From assembly GCA_944386985.1 (NCBI GenBank), contig CALXDD010000001.1:62001-126000 (forward strand): a stretch of DNA of 64,000 bases, given 5' to 3'. Positions 61,544 to 64,000 of this stretch are shown here, piece by piece. Origin of the DNA: an uncultured Oscillospiraceae bacterium (GTDB lineage Bacteria > Bacillota > Clostridia > Oscillospirales > Oscillospiraceae). The notes under the pieces were generated by a model, which was not told the origin of the DNA, made no database searches, and saw only the letters and a program-made list of their open reading frames with translations. Numbering within the stretch: position 1 is the first letter of the stretch; the number at the start of each line of letters is the position of its first letter. The position numbers and the translations under genes are program-made.

Positions 61544-62998
61544 ATGAGCAAAGCGGAATCTTATCAGATGTATATTGATGGGAAATGGGTGGAATCAGAG
61601 TCAAGAGAGTATCGGGAGTCGGTCAATCCTGCCACCGGCGAAGTGATCGCTCTTACGCCTGATGGAACACGCGGTGACGTTCAGAAAGCGATCCAGGCTG
61701 CGAAAAAGGCCTCTGAGTGGTATCGTTACACCTCGGTCTTTGAGCGCTCGGAGCTGCTGCTGAAAGTTATGCACGCTGTTCAGGAGGCGCAGGAGGAACT
61801 GGCGGAAACTCTGTCAAGGGAACAGGGAAAGCCGTATTATACAGAGGCTTTGGGAGAAGCCTCTGCGGCGGCAAGTCAGTTTGAGGAGTGTGCGGAGCAG
61901 TGCAAATGGCTGTTGAACGGCGAAGCGCTTCCAACAAGAGATAAGAACAAAGTTGTTTACACAAAGCTGACACCAAAAGGCGTGCTGGGAATTATTACCC
62001 CTTGGAACTATCCGGTCAATATTCCCAGCGAGTATTTGGCTGCGGCTTTGGCGACCGGCAATACCGTCGTTTGGAATCCTGCTTCCAGCACAACGCTGTG
62101 TGCAATTAAACTCATGGAATGTCTCGACAAAGCAGGGGTGCCCGCAGGCGTAATTAATCTGGTAACCGGACGCGGCTCCGTTGTGGGCGACGAAATCGCA
62201 ATGAGCAATGATATCAACGGAATCGGCTTTACTGGAAGTACGGAAGTTGGCAAGACCATCGCATCCAAGGCAACGGCCAAAAGTATGCTTTTGGAGTTGG
62301 GCGGGAATGGGCCGAGCATCATTTTTGAGGATGCGAAGCTGGACCTGGCGATCCCTCCGATTGCTTCTGCCTGTTTTGACAATGCAGGACAGATCTGCTG
62401 CGCAACAGAGAGAATTCTGGTGCAGCGCAGCATCTATAAAGAAGTCTGCGATCGAATGGTTGCAGCGGCAGAGGCGTATGTGCTGGGCGACCCAATGGTG
62501 AAGGGCGTCACAATGGGCTCTATGAACAACCAAAGCACCTTCCAGAAAAATATTGAGCATGCAGAGGATGGGAGACGCAGAGGCGTAAAGTTCTTGACCG
62601 GCGGAAAGCCGGCAGAAGGCTTTGAACGTGGATTCTATTTCCAACCCACGGTGGTATGCGATGTTCCTCTGGATAGTCTTTACAATCTCGATGAGACCTT
62701 CGGGCCCTGTGCTCCGATCTTCCCCTTTGATACGGAAGAGGAAGCGCTGCGCCTGGCCAACTGTGACCAGTGGGGACTTGTAAAGTCTGTATTCACGCAA
62801 AATATTTCCCGCGCGCATACCTTTGCTGAAAAGCTGGAAAGCGGCGTGGTCGTAGTGAATGATGGAAACTGCTATCTGGAGTATCACCTGCCCTTCGGAG
62901 GCAGCGGCAGCAAATGGAGCGGGGTTGGCCGGTTGGGCGGCAAATATGCTCTGCAGTGTATGTGTGATATAAAAACGATTTGCATTGATATCCGCTGA
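61544..62998 (+). CDS. NAD(P)-dependent aldehyde dehydrogenase
   Basis: This protein of about 484 residues has the ALDH signatures: NPATGEVIALTPDGTRGDVQ, GIITPWNYPVNIPSEYLAAA, FTGSTEVGKTIASKATAKSM, MLLELGGNGPSIIFEDA with the general-base Glu, and the nucleophile Cys in FDNAGQICCATERI. It oxidises an aldehyde to an acid. In this setting it may act on a sugar-derived semialdehyde or glyceraldehyde; the substrate is unknown. ATG 61544 follows GGAGGGTGA. Confidence 0.93.
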   Translation: MSKAESYQMYIDGKWVESESREYRESVNPATGEVIALTPDGTRGDVQKAIQAAKKASEWYRYTSVFERSELLLKVMHAVQEAQEELAETLSREQGKPYYTEALGEASAAASQFEECAEQCKWLLNGEALPTRDKNKVVYTKLTPKGVLGIITPWNYPVNIPSEYLAAALATGNTVVWNPASSTTLCAIKLMECLDKAGVPAGVINLVTGRGSVVGDEIAMSNDINGIGFTGSTEVGKTIASKATAKSMLLELGGNGPSIIFEDAKLDLAIPPIASACFDNAGQICCATERILVQRSIYKEVCDRMVAAAEAYVLGDPMVKGVTMGSMNNQSTFQKNIEHAEDGRRRGVKFLTGGKPAEGFERGFYFQPTVVCDVPLDSLYNLDETFGPCAPIFPFDTEEEALRLANCDQWGLVKSVFTQNISRAHTFAEKLESGVVVVNDGNCYLEYHLPFGGSGSKWSGVGRLGGKYALQCMCDIKTICIDIR

Positions 62999-63063
62999 AT
63001 TCTTAAAGAACTGAAAGGCTTATGGTTGCCTTTTAGATAAAATTCATTTTTAAGGAGGATACC

Positions 63064-64000
63064 ATGAAAAAGTTTGTAGCATTGGTTCTTGCAGCAGTAC
63101 TAACCGCAACCTTTTTACAGGCTGCAACGGAGCCAATAACGATGACGGCAACAAAACGAATGACACTGGCGGCAGCACTGAATTCACCGTTTGGATGCTG
63201 AAGAATTTTTCCGATGTATCCAACCAGTACTTTGTAGACCGGTCTGAACAGTTCGGCGAAGAGAAAGGAATCAATGTTACAGTTGAAATGATCCCCTACG
63301 CAGAGTTTCTCACCAAGTGGACAGCTGCCATAGAATCCGGAGAGACTCCCGATGTGACCTATATGGGGTATCAGGAAGCGGGTATGTTTGCGGATCAGGG
63401 CGTTCTGCTGGACCTCTCCGATGTATACCAGCAGATTGATGAGCGCCAGGCCCTGTATCCCTCCCTTGCAAGCGCTGTCAGTTATGAAGGCGCCCAGTAT
63501 GCGATTCCTTACTGGACAGAGCCCATTGTCCTGCACTATCGAAAGGATCTTCTGGAGAAAGCGGGATATACTGAGCCCCCCAAGACCTGGGAGGAATTTC
63601 GTGAGATTGCAAATGCGTGCAACGACCCTGCAAGCGGAGTGGTCGGCGCCGGCGTCGGCTTCGGCAAGAACAATTCGGATGCCGAGTGGTTTGCGCGGGC
63701 TGTGATTTGGAGCTATGGCGGCGCGTTGTTCTCAGAGGACGGGAAGAGTTCGATTGTAAACTCCAAGGAGTCCGAAGAAGGCGTACAGCTGATCTCTGAC
63801 ATTTTCCTTGTGGATAAATCTGTGGCGCCTTCTGCGGTAAACTGGGATGATTCTTCCAACAACAACGCGTATTTGAGCGGACAGGCTGCCATGGTCATTA
63901 ATGCGGGCAGTATCTACAACAACCTTAAGACCAGCGATGAGGAGTTGTTTGAGAAGACCGGCGTCGCCACGCTGCCCTCCGGTCCTGCAGGTCGATACAT
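63064..64000 (+). pseudogene. Sugar ABC transporter solute-binding lipoprotein, frameshifted and 3' incomplete
   Basis: The ATG at 63064 (after AAGGAGG) begins a signal peptide, MKKFVALVLAAVLTATF, but that frame stops at 63199-63201. The mature protein continues in another frame, from the lipobox-like TGC (63117-63125) through NGANNDDGNKTND and FTVWMLKNFSDVSNQYFVD, and runs past the window end. One extra T in the T5 run at 63112-63116 would restore a lipoprotein with F-F-T-G-C. The body is a family 1 solute-binding protein for sugars (IPYWTEPIVLHYRKDLLEKA; WEEFREIANAC; MVINAGSIYNNL). It may be a sequencing error, a real null or a slippery switch. Confidence 0.8.

Overview
This 64 kb window has a fairly high GC content and is almost entirely coding. 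It looks like a chromosomal segment of a flagellated member of the Firmicutes, probably Clostridia and plausibly the Oscillospiraceae. The reasons are strong AGGAGG-type ribosome sites with many TTG/GTG starts, a fused CheC-FliN rotor protein (FliY), CheC/CheD/CheV, a FlhX/YlqH-like gene, FlbD and the 'flagellar operon protein' family, S-layer homology (SLH) proteins, and a flg-fli-flh gene order like the Bacillus/Clostridium fla/che operon. The taxonomic placement is inference from gene content.

Layout. (1) 1-1423: the end of a ParA-type ATPase, then a proline/glutamate-rich protein with a C-terminal ComFB domain. (2) 1424-2550: a short flagellin with a structured leader (two GGA-loop hairpins, one enclosing the ribosome site) and a terminator. 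(3) 2611-12305: a probable flagellin- or surface-glycan modification island with three GT2 glycosyltransferases, a glucose-1-phosphate cytidylyltransferase, two paralogous radical SAM proteins, an FkbM methyltransferase and an aldo/keto reductase carrying two Fe-S motifs. (4) 12457-17014, minus strand: cheA-cheW-cheR-cheB. (5) 17156-19500, plus strand: a YlqG-like/FlhX-like/PilZ trio. (6) 19563-27907: two large secreted SLH proteins. (7) 28499-54502: a continuous 26-kb flagellar/chemotaxis operon, flgB-flgC-fliE-F-G-H-I-J-K-flgD-(flagellar operon protein)-flgE-flbD-motA-motB-fliM-fliY-cheY-fliO-P-Q-R-flhB-flhA-fliA-flgF-flgG-cheC-cheD-cheV-EAL/HDOD. It is preceded by a sigma-A promoter and about 590 bp of non-coding DNA. 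(8) 54943-56417: an unknown small protein, an M23 endopeptidase and a holin, resembling a phage lysis module. (9) 57118-64000: an IclR regulator divergent from a probable sugar-acid catabolic operon (aminotransferase, KDPG aldolase with an extra domain, PfkB-family kinase, aldehyde dehydrogenase), then a sugar ABC solute-binding lipoprotein whose signal peptide is frameshifted and which runs off the window.

How it fits together. Regions 2-7 supply most of the export apparatus, basal body, rod, hook, stator, switch and core chemotaxis pathway, plus the flagellar sigma factor and the filament protein. flgK, flgL, fliD, fliS, flgM, csrA, fliW, flhF, flhG and chemoreceptors are not in the window. 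The most unusual points are the glycan island with paired radical SAM enzymes, the FliY with two internal copies of the FliM-type CheY-binding motif, the flagellin leader, the lysis module after the motility operon, and the single-base frameshift in the last gene.
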